Assembly: GCA_937890005.1 (NCBI GenBank)
Contig: CALBZA010000028.1
Coordinates: 26,930-90,929, forward strand
Direction of reading: 5' to 3'
Source: an uncultured Verrucomicrobia subdivision 3 bacterium
GTDB taxonomy: Bacteria; Verrucomicrobiota; Verrucomicrobiia; Limisphaerales; DASXHY01
DNA length: 64,000 bases
Within the stretch, counting starts at the first letter, position 1; each line of letters opens with the position of its first letter. Below the pieces are notes generated by a model, which searched no databases, was not told the origin of the DNA, and saw only the letters and a program-made list of their open reading frames with translations. The translations under genes and the position numbers were made by a program. Shown piece after piece: positions 1 through 9,120 of this stretch.

Positions 1-169
1 ACCAGAAACGGTTCGTCTCGCCGTTCTCATCTGCGAACCAATGCGGCTCAACGCGATCGCGGTAGAGTTGCGGCGCATTGGTGGACGCGGTTTGAGACCA
101 GGCAGCTGAAACCAACGTTCCAACCGTCATCAGGAACAGCAGACATTTCTTCGTCATTGAATCGATCAT
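1..169 (-). CDS. S9 family (DPP-IV-like) peptidase, N-terminal fragment cut by window edge
   Basis: Only the first ~56 codons lie in the window; the gene runs off the left edge. The translation begins with a signal peptide (KKCLLFLMTVGTLVSAAWSQ region) and continues with RDRVEPHWFADE...NRFWYR-like sequence. This matches the start of the propeller domain of the complete S9 peptidase at 1290-3701, which reads KARLAPHWFGDNSKFWYR. Two in-frame ATGs exist (169 and 157); the inner one gives the tidier signal peptide. It appears to be a paralogue of the downstream peptidase in the same orientation. Family assignment rests on this short similarity. Confidence 0.6.
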   Translation of the reverse strand, partial: MIDSMTKKCLLFLMTVGTLVSAAWSQTASTNAPQLYRDRVEPHWFADENGETNRFW

Positions 170-349
170 TTTCACTTCACACTTCACATTCACAATCCGA
201 CTGAAACCACGCGCTGCTTCACTGCGAACGCGGTCGGCATCAGGCGCCGCAGTCTGTCATTCCCACGCATCATGATCCAGACAGCGTTTCGCCATTACGG
301 GGCAGGACTTTGTGCCTGCAGTTTTTTCCGCCGGTGTGCCGGTGGAAAA

Positions 350-385
350 CAGAAAGCCCTTCCGCAATCACTGCGAAAGGGCTTC
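350..385 (-). terminator. Rho-independent terminator
   Basis: A 13-bp stem with one mismatch (arms 354-366 and 372-384, loop of five) is followed on the minus strand by TTTCTGTTTT. It lies about 90 nt beyond the stop of the secreted protein gene at 471-1184 and fits as its terminator. The rest of 170-470 shows no convincing gene. Confidence 0.7.
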
Positions 386-470
386 AAGCTGACTCAACCG
401 CATCTCCGCCAACTTCCGATTCACCGCTCAAGGAGAATCCGGAAACTGTCAGAGCATTGCGACCGATGAA

Positions 471-1184
471 TCACATCTTGCTCTTGGCGTCTGCCGGAAC
501 TTCGACCTTCGTCGATCCGATATCCTTCAACTCAATCGTGGTCGTGCGGTTAATCTCACGATCCTCGCCGTTGAAGTTGATGGTGCCCTTCACCTGATAT
601 TGATATTTGGAGAGCTTGCCGTCCTGGACCCAGAACTTCGCAGAGCCTTTCGCGCCCGAGATTTCAGGTCCCTGGCCGCCCATTCCGCGGAATGCCATCA
701 GGTCCTTGGCGCCTTGTTCCGTGAGATCGCCCACGTATGCTTCGCCTTCCTTTTTCAGCGATGATGTGGCGTCTGCCAGTTCCGCCGCCTGAACCGCCGG
801 CAGCTTCAGGTTGCGCGCCGCGCGAGCTGTGAATGCGGCTGGATTGAATCCACCGCCGCCGTCCTGTGTGGCATCAGCCAGCGACGTCCATCCGTCCTCA
901 GTCTTGATCGCGCCCTTGTTGGTGCCGGACAAATACGCATCGACAGTGCTGTCGCGCCGGGCGAAGGAAACCCAGGTTGTTCCACCGGCGGTTTTTCCTT
1001 CAACAGGTCCGCCGCCGAATCCGCGGCCGCCGCCACCACCAGGATTTTCAACGGTGGACTTCCAGGAATAGTTGTCACCGAGCTTCTTGGCTGCAGCCTT
1101 GATTTCGTCTTTGGAGCCGGAATCTGCCGCCATGACGGAACAAGCCGCCAATGCCAGAACGCTGAACAGTATGGATGTCTTCAT
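471..1184 (-). CDS. secreted protein of unknown function, LolA/LppX-like C-terminal half
   Basis: A 237-residue protein with a clear signal peptide (cleavage near VMAADS, residue ~20), so probably periplasmic or exported. A glycine-rich stretch follows at residues ~48-60. The C-terminal half has alternating beta-strand character: AKFWVQDGKLSKYQYQVKGT, then TTTIELKDIGSTKVEVPADA. This ending resembles the LppX/LprAFG and LolA lipid-carrier fold, but it is a pattern impression only. The gene sits between two S9 peptidases on the same strand and has its own downstream terminator. No catalytic motif is visible. Confidence 0.6.
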   Translation of the reverse strand: MKTSILFSVLALAACSVMAADSGSKDEIKAAAKKLGDNYSWKSTVENPGGGGGRGFGGGPVEGKTAGGTTWVSFARRDSTVDAYLSGTNKGAIKTEDGWTSLADATQDGGGGFNPAAFTARAARNLKLPAVQAAELADATSSLKKEGEAYVGDLTEQGAKDLMAFRGMGGQGPEISGAKGSAKFWVQDGKLSKYQYQVKGTINFNGEDREINRTTTIELKDIGSTKVEVPADAKSKM

Positions 1185-1289
1185 AGATAGGTTGTCGTCG
1201 TGCCTCTATTTTAATGAGTAGTACGCCGCATGGATTTTTCTACGGTTGGATCATGCGGCACAACCTCGGGAGACGCTGAAGCATCCCAA

Positions 1290-3701
1290 CTAGTTACGAC
1301 TTGTCTGGGCTGTTTTTGTTTCACCGGCTGGAACATTCAAAAGGTGGCGTGCAAAAAACTCCCGTGTTCGGCGCTGAACATACGAACCATAGCGTCCGCC
1401 GGTTCCATGCTCAGCCCCAGGTACTACGAGCATGTCAAAGTCCTTCCCCGCTGCGATCAGCGCGTCCACGAACCGAAGCGTCGATTCCGGCGGTACATTA
1501 CTGTCCATCTCGCCAACGATCAGGAACAGCGCACCCCCGAGTTTGCTGGCGTTTTCAATATTTGAACTCTCCGCATACTGCCGCCCGACCGGATAACCCA
1601 TCCACTGCTCGTTCCACGAAGCTTTGTCCATGCGATTGTCATGGCACCCGCAGTTGGCGGCCGCGGCTTTGTAGAACTCGGGATGAAACAAAACCGCTCC
1701 ACCGGCATTCTGTCCACCGGCCGACGTCCCATAAACACCGACACGCGTGATGTCATAATATGGATATTTCTCCGCAGCGGCCTTGTGCCAGAGGATGCGA
1801 TCGGGAAAACCGGCGTCTTTCAGGTTCTTGAAGCAGACATCGTGAAACGCCTTCGACCGAAATGCGGTTCCCATCCCGTCCATTTGAACCACGATGAATC
1901 CCATGTCGGTCATCGACGAAAAACGGCGTTGCGCGCTGAACGACTTCGGCACGTACGCGCTTTGCGGACCGGCGTAAATCTGCTCAAGCACCGGATACTT
2001 CTTTGCGGGATCAAGATTTCCCGGTCGGCAAATGATTCCCCAGATGTCGGTCTTCCCATCCCTTCCCTTCGCCACAAAAACTTCCGGCGGCTCCCAACCG
2101 GTCTCTTTCAGCTCAGTGATGTCTGCCTGTTCCAACGGCACGACGAGCGTCCCATCCAAGGCGCGGCGCAGTTCATGAACAGGTGGGGAATCGACACGGC
2201 TGTAGGTATCGATCAGGAACCGACGATCTGGAGAGAACTGCACGGAATGCGTTCCGTTCCCCTCCGTTAAAGCCACAAGCCCGGAACCATCGAAGTTGAT
2301 CCGGTAATAATGAATGAAATAGGGATCCTGATCCGCGTTCCTGCCGCAGGCGCGAAACCAGATCTCGCACTTCTCCTCATCGATCCTATCAATCCCGCGC
2401 ACCACCCATTCGCCTTTGGTGATCTGATTGCGAATCGTCCCGGTCGGAACATCGACAAGATAAAGATGCCGCCAGCCGTCCTTTTCGGAGACGTAGATGA
2501 TCTCCTCGGTTTTCTCGAGCCAGTTGATGTAACGTAGATTCAAGTTCTCCGTATGCGCCGTCCAAATGAAGGTGTCGGACTTTTCGTCAATGATGTTGCG
2601 CGCTTTGGCGGAATCGCAATCGACCTCGATCAAACGCAGACGCTGATGCCCCCGATCGACCTGCTGATACGCGAAGCGACGTCCGTCTTTGGACCAGCGC
2701 CACTGCGGACGCTCCCACTCGTGTTCGAGACGATCCACTTCAATGCGGCTCTGCCTTCGCGAAGCGATGTCAAAAATGCTCGGTTCATAGCGATTGAACC
2801 GGTCACCGGGCAACGAATAAGGACGTTGCCGCATCACGGCACGGCCACCACCGGGTGGTGACGATTGAACCAGGAAAACTTCCTTGCGATCGCCCGGCTC
2901 GATTCTCCACGCGACGAGCGTCTTCGAATCCGGCGACCATTCCAGCTGGCCGTAGTAATTGTTTTCAACGCCGTCCTGCGTGAGCGTTATTTCCTCACCG
3001 CCTGATTCGGCTCGCAGAACCACGTTGAAATCACGAATCGTCGCGGTCCATTTCCCGTTGGGCGATCTTCGCGATGGCGAAAGTCGGCGGTTCTCGCTGC
3101 TGGAATTTCCTCCCGTCTGTCCGCGACGATTTGCCGAACGGTTGGCGTCCGCCTGTGGAGAAGGAAGAGATTCATCGAATGAAGCTGCGCGGAAAAAGTC
3201 GTCCTCGGCTTCAGTCCCGGCAATGAACGTTTCCGCGTCCGTTTCCACGCCTTTGATCGATGCCTGGGAATTCGTCGTCGCAACGCATTCGTAGCTCTTC
3301 AGATCGCAGCGCCATGTCTTGCCGGAAGCTTCGAACTGAAGCGCCTTCTCGAAATCGACGAAACTGATTTCGGTGAATGGAAGTTGGTCTGCCTTGAACT
3401 CCGAACCGCTCGCCGAAGAAAGCGCCGCGGCAAGGCGCTGATGATCGAATGCCGGACCGCGCTTTCCCGAAACGGCATCGACGAGAACAAATTCACGCAC
3501 GCCGCCACGAAGATCGTTTCGATACCAGAACTTCGAATTGTCGCCGAACCAGTGCGGCGCCAGGCGAGCCTTGTAAACACCCCGTTCGCTTCCGCCGAAT
3601 CCACCACGTCCTTGAGGCGACTCCGCCGCGAAGACCGCCGCGGCCATGAAAAGAAGCGCAGTAACCCAGCCGACGGTTCTGAACGGAATTGGATTTGGCA
3701 T
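1290..3701 (-). CDS. S9 family peptidase (dipeptidyl peptidase IV-like), exported
   Basis: A prolyl-oligopeptidase-fold serine peptidase predicted to release dipeptides or process peptides outside the cytoplasm. I start at 3701 (MPNPIPFRTV...) because it opens directly with a signal peptide; an in-frame ATG at 3761 would add 20 non-signal residues. In this numbering, residues ~30-540 form the DPP-IV N-terminal beta-propeller and ~560-790 the alpha/beta-hydrolase domain. The catalytic triad is visible: Ser660 in GTSAGG, Asp733 in VGEMDSNVPP and His765 in GAEHGTGG. Length (803 aa) is typical of bacterial DPP-IV-like enzymes. A second member of the family begins at the left edge of the window. 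Confidence 0.9.
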   Translation of the reverse strand: MPNPIPFRTVGWVTALLFMAAAVFAAESPQGRGGFGGSERGVYKARLAPHWFGDNSKFWYRNDLRGGVREFVLVDAVSGKRGPAFDHQRLAAALSSASGSEFKADQLPFTEISFVDFEKALQFEASGKTWRCDLKSYECVATTNSQASIKGVETDAETFIAGTEAEDDFFRAASFDESLPSPQADANRSANRRGQTGGNSSSENRRLSPSRRSPNGKWTATIRDFNVVLRAESGGEEITLTQDGVENNYYGQLEWSPDSKTLVAWRIEPGDRKEVFLVQSSPPGGGRAVMRQRPYSLPGDRFNRYEPSIFDIASRRQSRIEVDRLEHEWERPQWRWSKDGRRFAYQQVDRGHQRLRLIEVDCDSAKARNIIDEKSDTFIWTAHTENLNLRYINWLEKTEEIIYVSEKDGWRHLYLVDVPTGTIRNQITKGEWVVRGIDRIDEEKCEIWFRACGRNADQDPYFIHYYRINFDGSGLVALTEGNGTHSVQFSPDRRFLIDTYSRVDSPPVHELRRALDGTLVVPLEQADITELKETGWEPPEVFVAKGRDGKTDIWGIICRPGNLDPAKKYPVLEQIYAGPQSAYVPKSFSAQRRFSSMTDMGFIVVQMDGMGTAFRSKAFHDVCFKNLKDAGFPDRILWHKAAAEKYPYYDITRVGVYGTSAGGQNAGGAVLFHPEFYKAAAANCGCHDNRMDKASWNEQWMGYPVGRQYAESSNIENASKLGGALFLIVGEMDSNVPPESTLRFVDALIAAGKDFDMLVVPGAEHGTGGRYGSYVQRRTREFFARHLLNVPAGETKTAQTSRN

Positions 3702-3853
3702 TGGCTCGCTGAATCGTTCAATCCACCGCGACCGGACACAAAAAGTTCCGAATCCTTTCAACGGAATTCAAACGTCGAAGCATTGAAAACCCGCCGGCGC
3801 CTTCAGCCCATGTCAAAAATCCACTCCGGACTATCCAGCATCATCCTTCCGCC

Positions 3854-4267
3854 TCAGAGATATCCTTTGCCGCCGAGAAACGGAATCAGCCGCACGTATC
3901 CGTCGAGCGCAGGATAAAAATAGGGAATCGTCTCGTGCAGCAGCAGCCAGAGAAGAACCGGAAGCGTGACGATCAACGTGCCCGCCTTTGCAAGACTGAG
4001 CCCAGGTTCAAAGCGGCACCACGGCATCTGCATCAAACGATGCACCACCACCAGAACGGTGGCGAATGTTCCAATCCAGAGCCAGAACGACGGACTGACG
4101 AAGAGAACAAACTGAAATCCGTCGAGTTCAGCAATGAAGCGCCAAGTGAGCTCCATGTAGTCAGCCGCAATCATGATGAGCCAGCCCAGACACCAGTAAC
4201 TCAACGCCTTCGCGGTCCTCTGACCAAACACCTGTGATTCCGCGCCGCTGACGACGATTGATTTCAT
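3854..4267 (-). CDS. small integral membrane protein, function unknown
   Basis: A 137-residue protein with three predicted membrane segments, roughly residues 23-36, 52-76 and 94-112, the middle one being FVLFVSPSFWLWIGTFATVL. Charged loops are short. I do not recognise the family. It is read in the same direction as the peptidase at 1290-3701 and begins shortly downstream of the metallopeptidase-like gene at 4417-6027, separated by a 149-bp gap that includes a short 'cacagatg' repeat. Function cannot be inferred from sequence. Confidence 0.65.
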   Translation of the reverse strand: MKSIVVSGAESQVFGQRTAKALSYWCLGWLIMIAADYMELTWRFIAELDGFQFVLFVSPSFWLWIGTFATVLVVVHRLMQMPWCRFEPGLSLAKAGTLIVTLPVLLWLLLHETIPYFYPALDGYVRLIPFLGGKGYL

Positions 4268-4365
4268 CCGTCCGACATTAGGCAGCGGGCCGGCGCCAAA
4301 AAATAGGGCCTTATCCGAATCGGTTTTTACTGATGGGAAAAAACGAAGCGATCTGAATCACAGAT

Positions 4366-4390
4366 GAACACAACTCAACACAGATGACAG
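4366..4390. repeat. short extragenic repeat, 'cacagatgaacac' type
   Basis: CACAGATGAACAC followed by ACACAGATGAC within 25 bases. This resembles the dispersed 'cacagatgaacacagatg' motifs found between genes in related genomes, and is similar in style to the accacggatgg repeats at 9.7 and 10.6 kb. Low-information feature. Confidence 0.35.
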
Positions 4391-4416
4391 ACGCGCGGCA
4401 AATTCACTCGCATCGG

Positions 4417-6027
4417 CTACTTTCTCTTCGCTGCCGAGTAACGCCATTCCTGCCGACCTTCGTAAGCCATGGTTTCGTGGACAAGCTCGTACAAATCCGG
4501 ATCGTAATCGCGCAGTGTTTCACGTGTCGCGACGGCCGGTTTTCCATCCTTTCCATTTCGATTGCCGGCATCGAAATATGCGAGCACTCCGGCAGTGAGG
4601 TATTCCACCCGATCCTCCGCAGCCGGCATTCCACGCCACAGATTCTTCGCCTTCGCTGAACTGTGAAGCTCCTTCAGTTTTGCATCGAATCGTTCGTCCA
4701 GCCGCGTCACGCGAAGCTCATACTGCTGCACGTTGCGACCACGATTGTTCCAATTCGGGTCCACGGGACGCAGACAGGTGCTGAAATAAGCTGCGCGCGC
4801 CATCTGCCGGATGACTTCGCATTCTTCGCCCGCAGCCTTTCCCCTGCCCTGAAGAATACTTTCCTCGGCGACGACGATCACCTTCGCGTCGGGCACGTAA
4901 TCCACCTTGCGGGAGTCGCCGCTGACACCTGCCGCCTTCAGACGCGAAAACTCCGGAAGGTCCGACAGCTTCTCCCGGCGTCCGAGGACAACGAGCTTCA
5001 AGTCCTCGGCAATGAGCGCTTTCAACACATCGTGACGATACGCAAACATTTTCCGGATCGTGTCGTTGGCGTGCAGAATCGCCTCATCGCTTGCGCCCCG
5101 GCTCACCACGGGAAATTCCCGAGCCCAGCTGAATTTCGTGTAATAAGGATCGATGCGAAACTTCGCGGGCGGCGCGATCACGCTCGGCTGTTTTCTCAGG
5201 AAGCTGTAACGCCAGTCATTCGTGCCGGTGAGTTTGAACGTGCTGCGAACCAGTTCGTATCCGACCGGATCATACGCCTCAAGCTGCTCGCGCGTGCCGA
5301 TATGATTGTGGTTCCAGTTGTTCACCCGGTTGCAATCGAAGTACGACTGGCAGATTTCCGCCCAGTACTCGCCCGCATTCGAGCTTGCGTAGGCGTTCCT
5401 CCAAAGCCCCTTGTCCATGGCGTTGCGATAGGCCGCGTTCTTCCGCTGATTCCACGTCGGATCCATCGCCCGAAGCGTTCCGTCGATCGTATGACAAAAC
5501 TCGTGCAGTCCGATGCTTTCGTCGTCGTAACGATCGAGCGGAAGACAAAGAAGGTTCTCCTCACCGAAACTCGTCGGCCTGCCGCCGGTGCCGCGAACGC
5601 GTTCGTTCATGTAGTCGGGATTGGGATTGTTCCGATACTCCGGCATGTCGGTGTAAACCTGATCCTTTCCGATGATGATCAAATACATCCCGTTGCTGGA
5701 CATCGCCTGCGAAATGTCCGGCCGTCCGGCCAGCAGATGCGTGACGAGCCAGTGCGTTCGCTGCAACGCGGCATCGTCCACCTCCGCCGACGCCAGCACG
5801 GGAATGCCCATGACAGAAATGTATTTGCCGTAGAACCGGCGCGCCGCCTCGCGATCCTGTTCGCGCACAATTTCGAAAAACGTTTCCGGCGGCCGCGTCA
5901 CGGGCGGGAGATTTGCCGCAGCTTCTTGTTGATTCGAAACCGACGAATTCGTGCAGCAACCAGTCCCGGCAAGAAACAACATCACACTCGTGAGAAGGCA
6001 GAATCGGAAGGTGTTCAAGGTCATCAT
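4417..6027 (-). CDS. lipoprotein with duplicated metallopeptidase-like domain (HEFCH), second copy degenerate
   Basis: A 536-residue predicted lipoprotein: the N-terminus ends in the lipobox LAGTGC. The first half (to ~285) contains HEFCHTID, an HExxH zinc motif at His175/His179. It is followed ~45 residues later by NAGEYWAE, whose Glu could be the third ligand, as in anthrax-lethal-factor/Pro-Pro-endopeptidase-like folds. The second half repeats the layout: YDPVGYELV...DWRYS in copy one corresponds to YDPDLYELV...EWRYS at the C-terminus, and KGLWRNAYAS corresponds to KNLWRGMPAA. In copy two the HExxH region reads EECEVIRQMA and the zinc motif is lost. Start chosen at the ATG pair at 6024-6027; 6048 is possible. 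Substrate unknown. Confidence 0.65.
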   Translation of the reverse strand: MMTLNTFRFCLLTSVMLFLAGTGCCTNSSVSNQQEAAANLPPVTRPPETFFEIVREQDREAARRFYGKYISVMGIPVLASAEVDDAALQRTHWLVTHLLAGRPDISQAMSSNGMYLIIIGKDQVYTDMPEYRNNPNPDYMNERVRGTGGRPTSFGEENLLCLPLDRYDDESIGLHEFCHTIDGTLRAMDPTWNQRKNAAYRNAMDKGLWRNAYASSNAGEYWAEICQSYFDCNRVNNWNHNHIGTREQLEAYDPVGYELVRSTFKLTGTNDWRYSFLRKQPSVIAPPAKFRIDPYYTKFSWAREFPVVSRGASDEAILHANDTIRKMFAYRHDVLKALIAEDLKLVVLGRREKLSDLPEFSRLKAAGVSGDSRKVDYVPDAKVIVVAEESILQGRGKAAGEECEVIRQMARAAYFSTCLRPVDPNWNNRGRNVQQYELRVTRLDERFDAKLKELHSSAKAKNLWRGMPAAEDRVEYLTAGVLAYFDAGNRNGKDGKPAVATRETLRDYDPDLYELVHETMAYEGRQEWRYSAAKRK

Positions 6028-6311
6028 GAGGATGCCGTCATGAAACAATCAGCCGCCCCATCCGCCCATATCCCAAATGCACAGCATGCTATCAGGCATC
6101 ATCATGGCCGATGCGCCGAAGAAAGCTCACGCTCCCTATGCTGCGCCTGCACTTCACCAGATCCACCCGGACATCCCCTACGACATTCGTCGTATGGAGG
6201 CGCGCAGGGACTCGGATTACGATGCGCCCTGCCAATCAAGTCCACGCAGGCCGTGATGAACATAAGCCGCGCCTGCTTTATCGGAACTGAAACACCAAAC
6301 TAATACCAACC

Positions 6312-6992
6312 ATGAAGAAAACCCTCGCAGTGTTTGTGGCGACCGTGCTGACGGTCGGATTTGCTGGAGCGCAGACCTCAACTGTTACAGCTACCGATGC
6401 GGGAACGGCAGCCTACGGCGATGCCAGCGGATTTTTGATTGATTTCGACGCGACGCCCACCCTGGCCGTTCCGTGGAGCCCGGCTTTGGTTTCCGGCGGA
6501 CTTTACTCGCTGGATTCGATTTCCATTCGCTACGGCGGAGCCCAGGCGAACACGTCCCCCAAGTATCTGGGAGTTTACAGCAGTTTCAGCAGCGGGGTGT
6601 TGTCCGGGTTTCTCGGGGTTTCCGACAATGCGATTGATTTTACGGCGGCCGCAAGCGAGAGCTGGCAGCAATTCAACTTCAGCGGCATCAACCTGACGGT
6701 GGATTCAACCGTCGGTTCCGGCTCCGGCCTGCTCTACTTTGTCTATCAAACCGGCACGTCCGCCATTGGGGGATTGGAAACCACGGTTTCAACCATGCGC
6801 TTCGACGGCTTCCCCGCAGATCCCGTGACGGGTGATTACCTCGCAAACATCCTGGCCTTCGGCACCATCCAAGCCGCACGCGCGCCCGAATACCAGGCCA
6901 GCATCACGGCCGTTCCCGAGCCGTCTGCCATCGCACTTCTCGGCTTTGCGGGAGGGATGCTTCTGTTCGCGCGCCGCCGTTCGCTGCGCTGA
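6312..6992 (+). CDS. PEP-CTERM sorting domain protein
   Basis: A 226-residue exported protein. It has a signal peptide at residues 1-20 (MKKTLAVFVATVLTVGFAGA) and a classic C-terminal PEP-CTERM signal: VPEPSA, a hydrophobic stretch (IALLGFAGGMLLF), then the basic end ARRRSLR. Such tails are processed by an exosortase (EpsH/XrtA family) in exopolysaccharide-producing bacteria. The mature region is rich in Ser, Thr, Gly and aromatic residues and looks like a beta-sandwich; no catalytic motif is seen. No exosortase gene is in this window. The 263 bp upstream hold no convincing gene. Confidence 0.85.
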   Translation: MKKTLAVFVATVLTVGFAGAQTSTVTATDAGTAAYGDASGFLIDFDATPTLAVPWSPALVSGGLYSLDSISIRYGGAQANTSPKYLGVYSSFSSGVLSGFLGVSDNAIDFTAAASESWQQFNFSGINLTVDSTVGSGSGLLYFVYQTGTSAIGGLETTVSTMRFDGFPADPVTGDYLANILAFGTIQAARAPEYQASITAVPEPSAIALLGFAGGMLLFARRRSLR

Positions 6993-7156
6993 ACCATTGC
7001 GATTTGGAATGTGACTGCCGGAGCCAGCCTCCGGCAGTCGAAATCTGACCAGCAAAAGCACCCCGCTTCCTCAATGGAGCGGGCATCCTCCAGAAACGCC
7101 GCACCCATCGGGTAAATCGAACCCTCTTCTAATTGGATGGCAACCGCGTTGGCGAC

Positions 7157-7312
7157 TCATACCAAAGCCCACGGTCCTTTTCCTCGGGTCCATTTCGACA
7201 TCCCCTCATTATGCTGTTGAACGCGGGTTGGAACATTCTCACTCAACCCGATGTAAAACTGCCCCTTCGGATTGCGCAAAACATACACCTGATAAATCTC
7301 GAGATCGGACAT
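7157..7312 (-). pseudogene. truncated duplicate of the GIY-YIG gene
   Basis: An exact copy of the first 51 codons of the GIY-YIG gene at 7395-7685, displaced by 373 bp. It includes the start codon, the AAGGAG ribosome-binding site and the upstream hairpin. The copy breaks after ...GPWALV, where the junction creates TGA at 7157-7159. The YVL..YIG motif is kept, but the rest of the nuclease domain is gone, so this is probably a non-functional remnant of a tandem duplication. Confidence 0.85.
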
Positions 7313-7400
7313 TCCCTTGCTCCTTAAACCAAGCAGCCCTGAAACTCACGTCTCAGGGCTGATTTGAAATTGGTTGCGGGGCTAGGATTTGAACCTAGGA
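7158..7400. repeat. 243-bp direct repeat, copy 1 (tRNA 3' end + GIY-YIG 5' half)
   Basis: Identical by eye to 7531-7773, offset 373 bp. Each copy carries, read on the minus strand, the last ~30 nt of initiator tRNA including CCA, a 58-bp spacer with a hairpin, an AAGGAG site and the first half of the GIY-YIG gene. Copy 1 is bounded on the right by an 18-bp perfect palindrome centred on GCGGCCGC (7400-7417). Confidence 0.9.
7334..7361 (-). terminator. hairpin between tRNA remnant and truncated GIY-YIG copy
   Basis: Perfect 9-bp stem (CAGCCCTGA / TCAGGGCTG) with a 10-nt loop, identical to 7707-7734. No strong T-run follows, so it may be a tRNA 3' processing or attenuation structure rather than a full terminator. 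Confidence 0.5.
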
Positions 7401-7432
7401 TCCCGCGGCCGCGGGATTATGAGCCGATCGTG
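7371..7432 (-). pseudogene. initiator tRNA 3'-end remnant
   Basis: Read on the minus strand, the sequence ends with the T-arm, acceptor strand and CCA of initiator tRNA (7371-7400, identical to the real tRNA). The 5' side is replaced: CTCATAA, as in the Met anticodon loop, is present, but it is followed by the palindrome ATCCCGCGGCCGCGGGAT instead of a normal anticodon stem. No D-arm or 5' acceptor strand is found. It overlaps the C-terminal codons of the GIY-YIG gene, whose TAG stop lies in the T-arm. Not expected to be functional. Confidence 0.7.
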
Positions 7433-7530
7433 CCAAGCCCGTTATTCGATAAAATCCGCTGCCTCCTTTTTGGCGCTTCAGCAGATTCTCCAGCTTTCGC
7501 GCTTCACTCAAATTCAGTCGTGAGCTTTCC

Positions 7531-7820
<290 letters not shown>

Positions 7821-7978
7821 TTCCGAAAGGGAGCTGTATATTGCCGCAGGATTTTTTCGGCGCAAGTGCTTTTTGAAAAAATTCAGCGTTTCTGTCCGCA
7901 TTGATTTTCATGAACTGATCCGATCGACCTCCATGGCGCCAATCACAGGCTTGCAGGCACCGGCACCCCGCCTATTCT

Positions 7979-9073
7979 TTGCGCGTGCGCACCGTCAACG
8001 TTCCGCTCGGCAATCGCAGTTACAACATTCAGATCGCCTCAAAGCTTCTCCCGCAGCTCGGCGAAGCCGTGTCCTCCGTTCTCCGCAGCAATCGTTGCGC
8101 GGTGATCTCCGACAGCAACGTCGCGCCGCATTTCGCTGCGAAAGCGATTCGCACTCTTGAAAAAGCCGGCATCGATCCCGTGCTCATTACGGTTCCCGCC
8201 GGCGAAACGGCAAAGAGCGTCAAAACAGTTCAGTTCTGTTACGAACAACTCGCGGCTCATCGGCTCGAACGGAAATCGTTTGTGGTCGCGCTCGGCGGCG
8301 GCGTTGTTGGCGATCTGGCTGGATTCGTAGCGGCAACGTATCTTCGCGGCATCGCGTTCGTTCAAATTCCCACCACGTTGCTGGCGCAGGTGGACAGTTC
8401 CGTCGGCGGCAAGGTGGGCGTGAATCTCAAGGCAGGAAAAAATCTTGTCGGCGCCTTCCATCAACCGCGGCTCGTCCTGTGCGATCTCGATACACTGCGA
8501 ACACTCCCCGAACGCGAATATCGATCCGGCCTCGCGGAAGTCATCAAGTATGGAATCATCTACGACGCAAAACTTTTCGAGCAGCTCGAGCGCGATCTGC
8601 CGCAATTGTTGAAGCGTCGGGTGGATCCGCTGGGATCGGTCATCGCCCGCTGTTGTGAAATCAAGGCGGACGTCGTGAGCCAGGACGAAACCGAGAGCGG
8701 CCTGCGTGCGATTCTGAATTTCGGCCACACAATCGGCCACGGGTTGGAAGCGATTTCCAGCTACGGAAAATATCTGCATGGCGAGGCCATTTCGATCGGA
8801 CAAGTTGCCGCGGCGCATCTTTCGGCCCGGCTGGCCGGTTTTCCAACAACAGACGTTGAGCGTGTCCGCAATCTGTTTGAACGCGCCGGATTGCCCGTTC
8901 GCGTGAAGTTGAACGACGCGCAGCGAAAAAAACTTTTCGCCGCCATGCGCCTCGACAAAAAAGTGAGCGGTGGCGAAGTGAAGTTCGTTCTCGCCGAATC
9001 GCTGGGCAAAACCGTCTGGGGCCGGAGTGTTCCAGACCAGTTGATTCACGAAGCACTGGATGCTGTGAGTTAA
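7979..9073 (+). CDS. aroB: 3-dehydroquinate synthase
   Basis: Second step of the shikimate pathway: NAD- and metal-dependent conversion of DAHP to 3-dehydroquinate in the cytoplasm. 364 residues, normal length. The nucleotide-binding motif GGGVVGDLAGF is at ~106-116. It is followed by QIPTTLLAQVDSSVGGKVGVN (substrate/NAD site), then FHQPRLVLCD, the metal-binding FGHTIGHGLEA, and the late GE..S motif. The start is read as TTG at 7979; GTG at 7985 is an alternative. No ribosome-binding site is obvious. The gene stands alone, divergent from the initiator tRNA. Confidence 0.95.
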   Translation: MRVRTVNVPLGNRSYNIQIASKLLPQLGEAVSSVLRSNRCAVISDSNVAPHFAAKAIRTLEKAGIDPVLITVPAGETAKSVKTVQFCYEQLAAHRLERKSFVVALGGGVVGDLAGFVAATYLRGIAFVQIPTTLLAQVDSSVGGKVGVNLKAGKNLVGAFHQPRLVLCDLDTLRTLPEREYRSGLAEVIKYGIIYDAKLFEQLERDLPQLLKRRVDPLGSVIARCCEIKADVVSQDETESGLRAILNFGHTIGHGLEAISSYGKYLHGEAISIGQVAAAHLSARLAGFPTTDVERVRNLFERAGLPVRVKLNDAQRKKLFAAMRLDKKVSGGEVKFVLAESLGKTVWGRSVPDQLIHEALDAVS

Positions 9074-9120
9074 CCGGATGACTTTCCGCTGGAAGTGACC
9101 TGCGAACCGATCATTAGATC

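Noticed and set aside
1225..1259. Hairpin GCCGCATG...CATGCGGC downstream of the S9 peptidase
   Set aside because: Long loop and no T-run on the minus strand; not convincing as a terminator.
6105..6257. Plus-strand frame of ~50 codons (MADAPKKAHAPYAAP...) before the PEP-CTERM gene
   Set aside because: Composition is odd, no ribosome-binding site, and no family resemblance; it lies in a divergent intergenic region.
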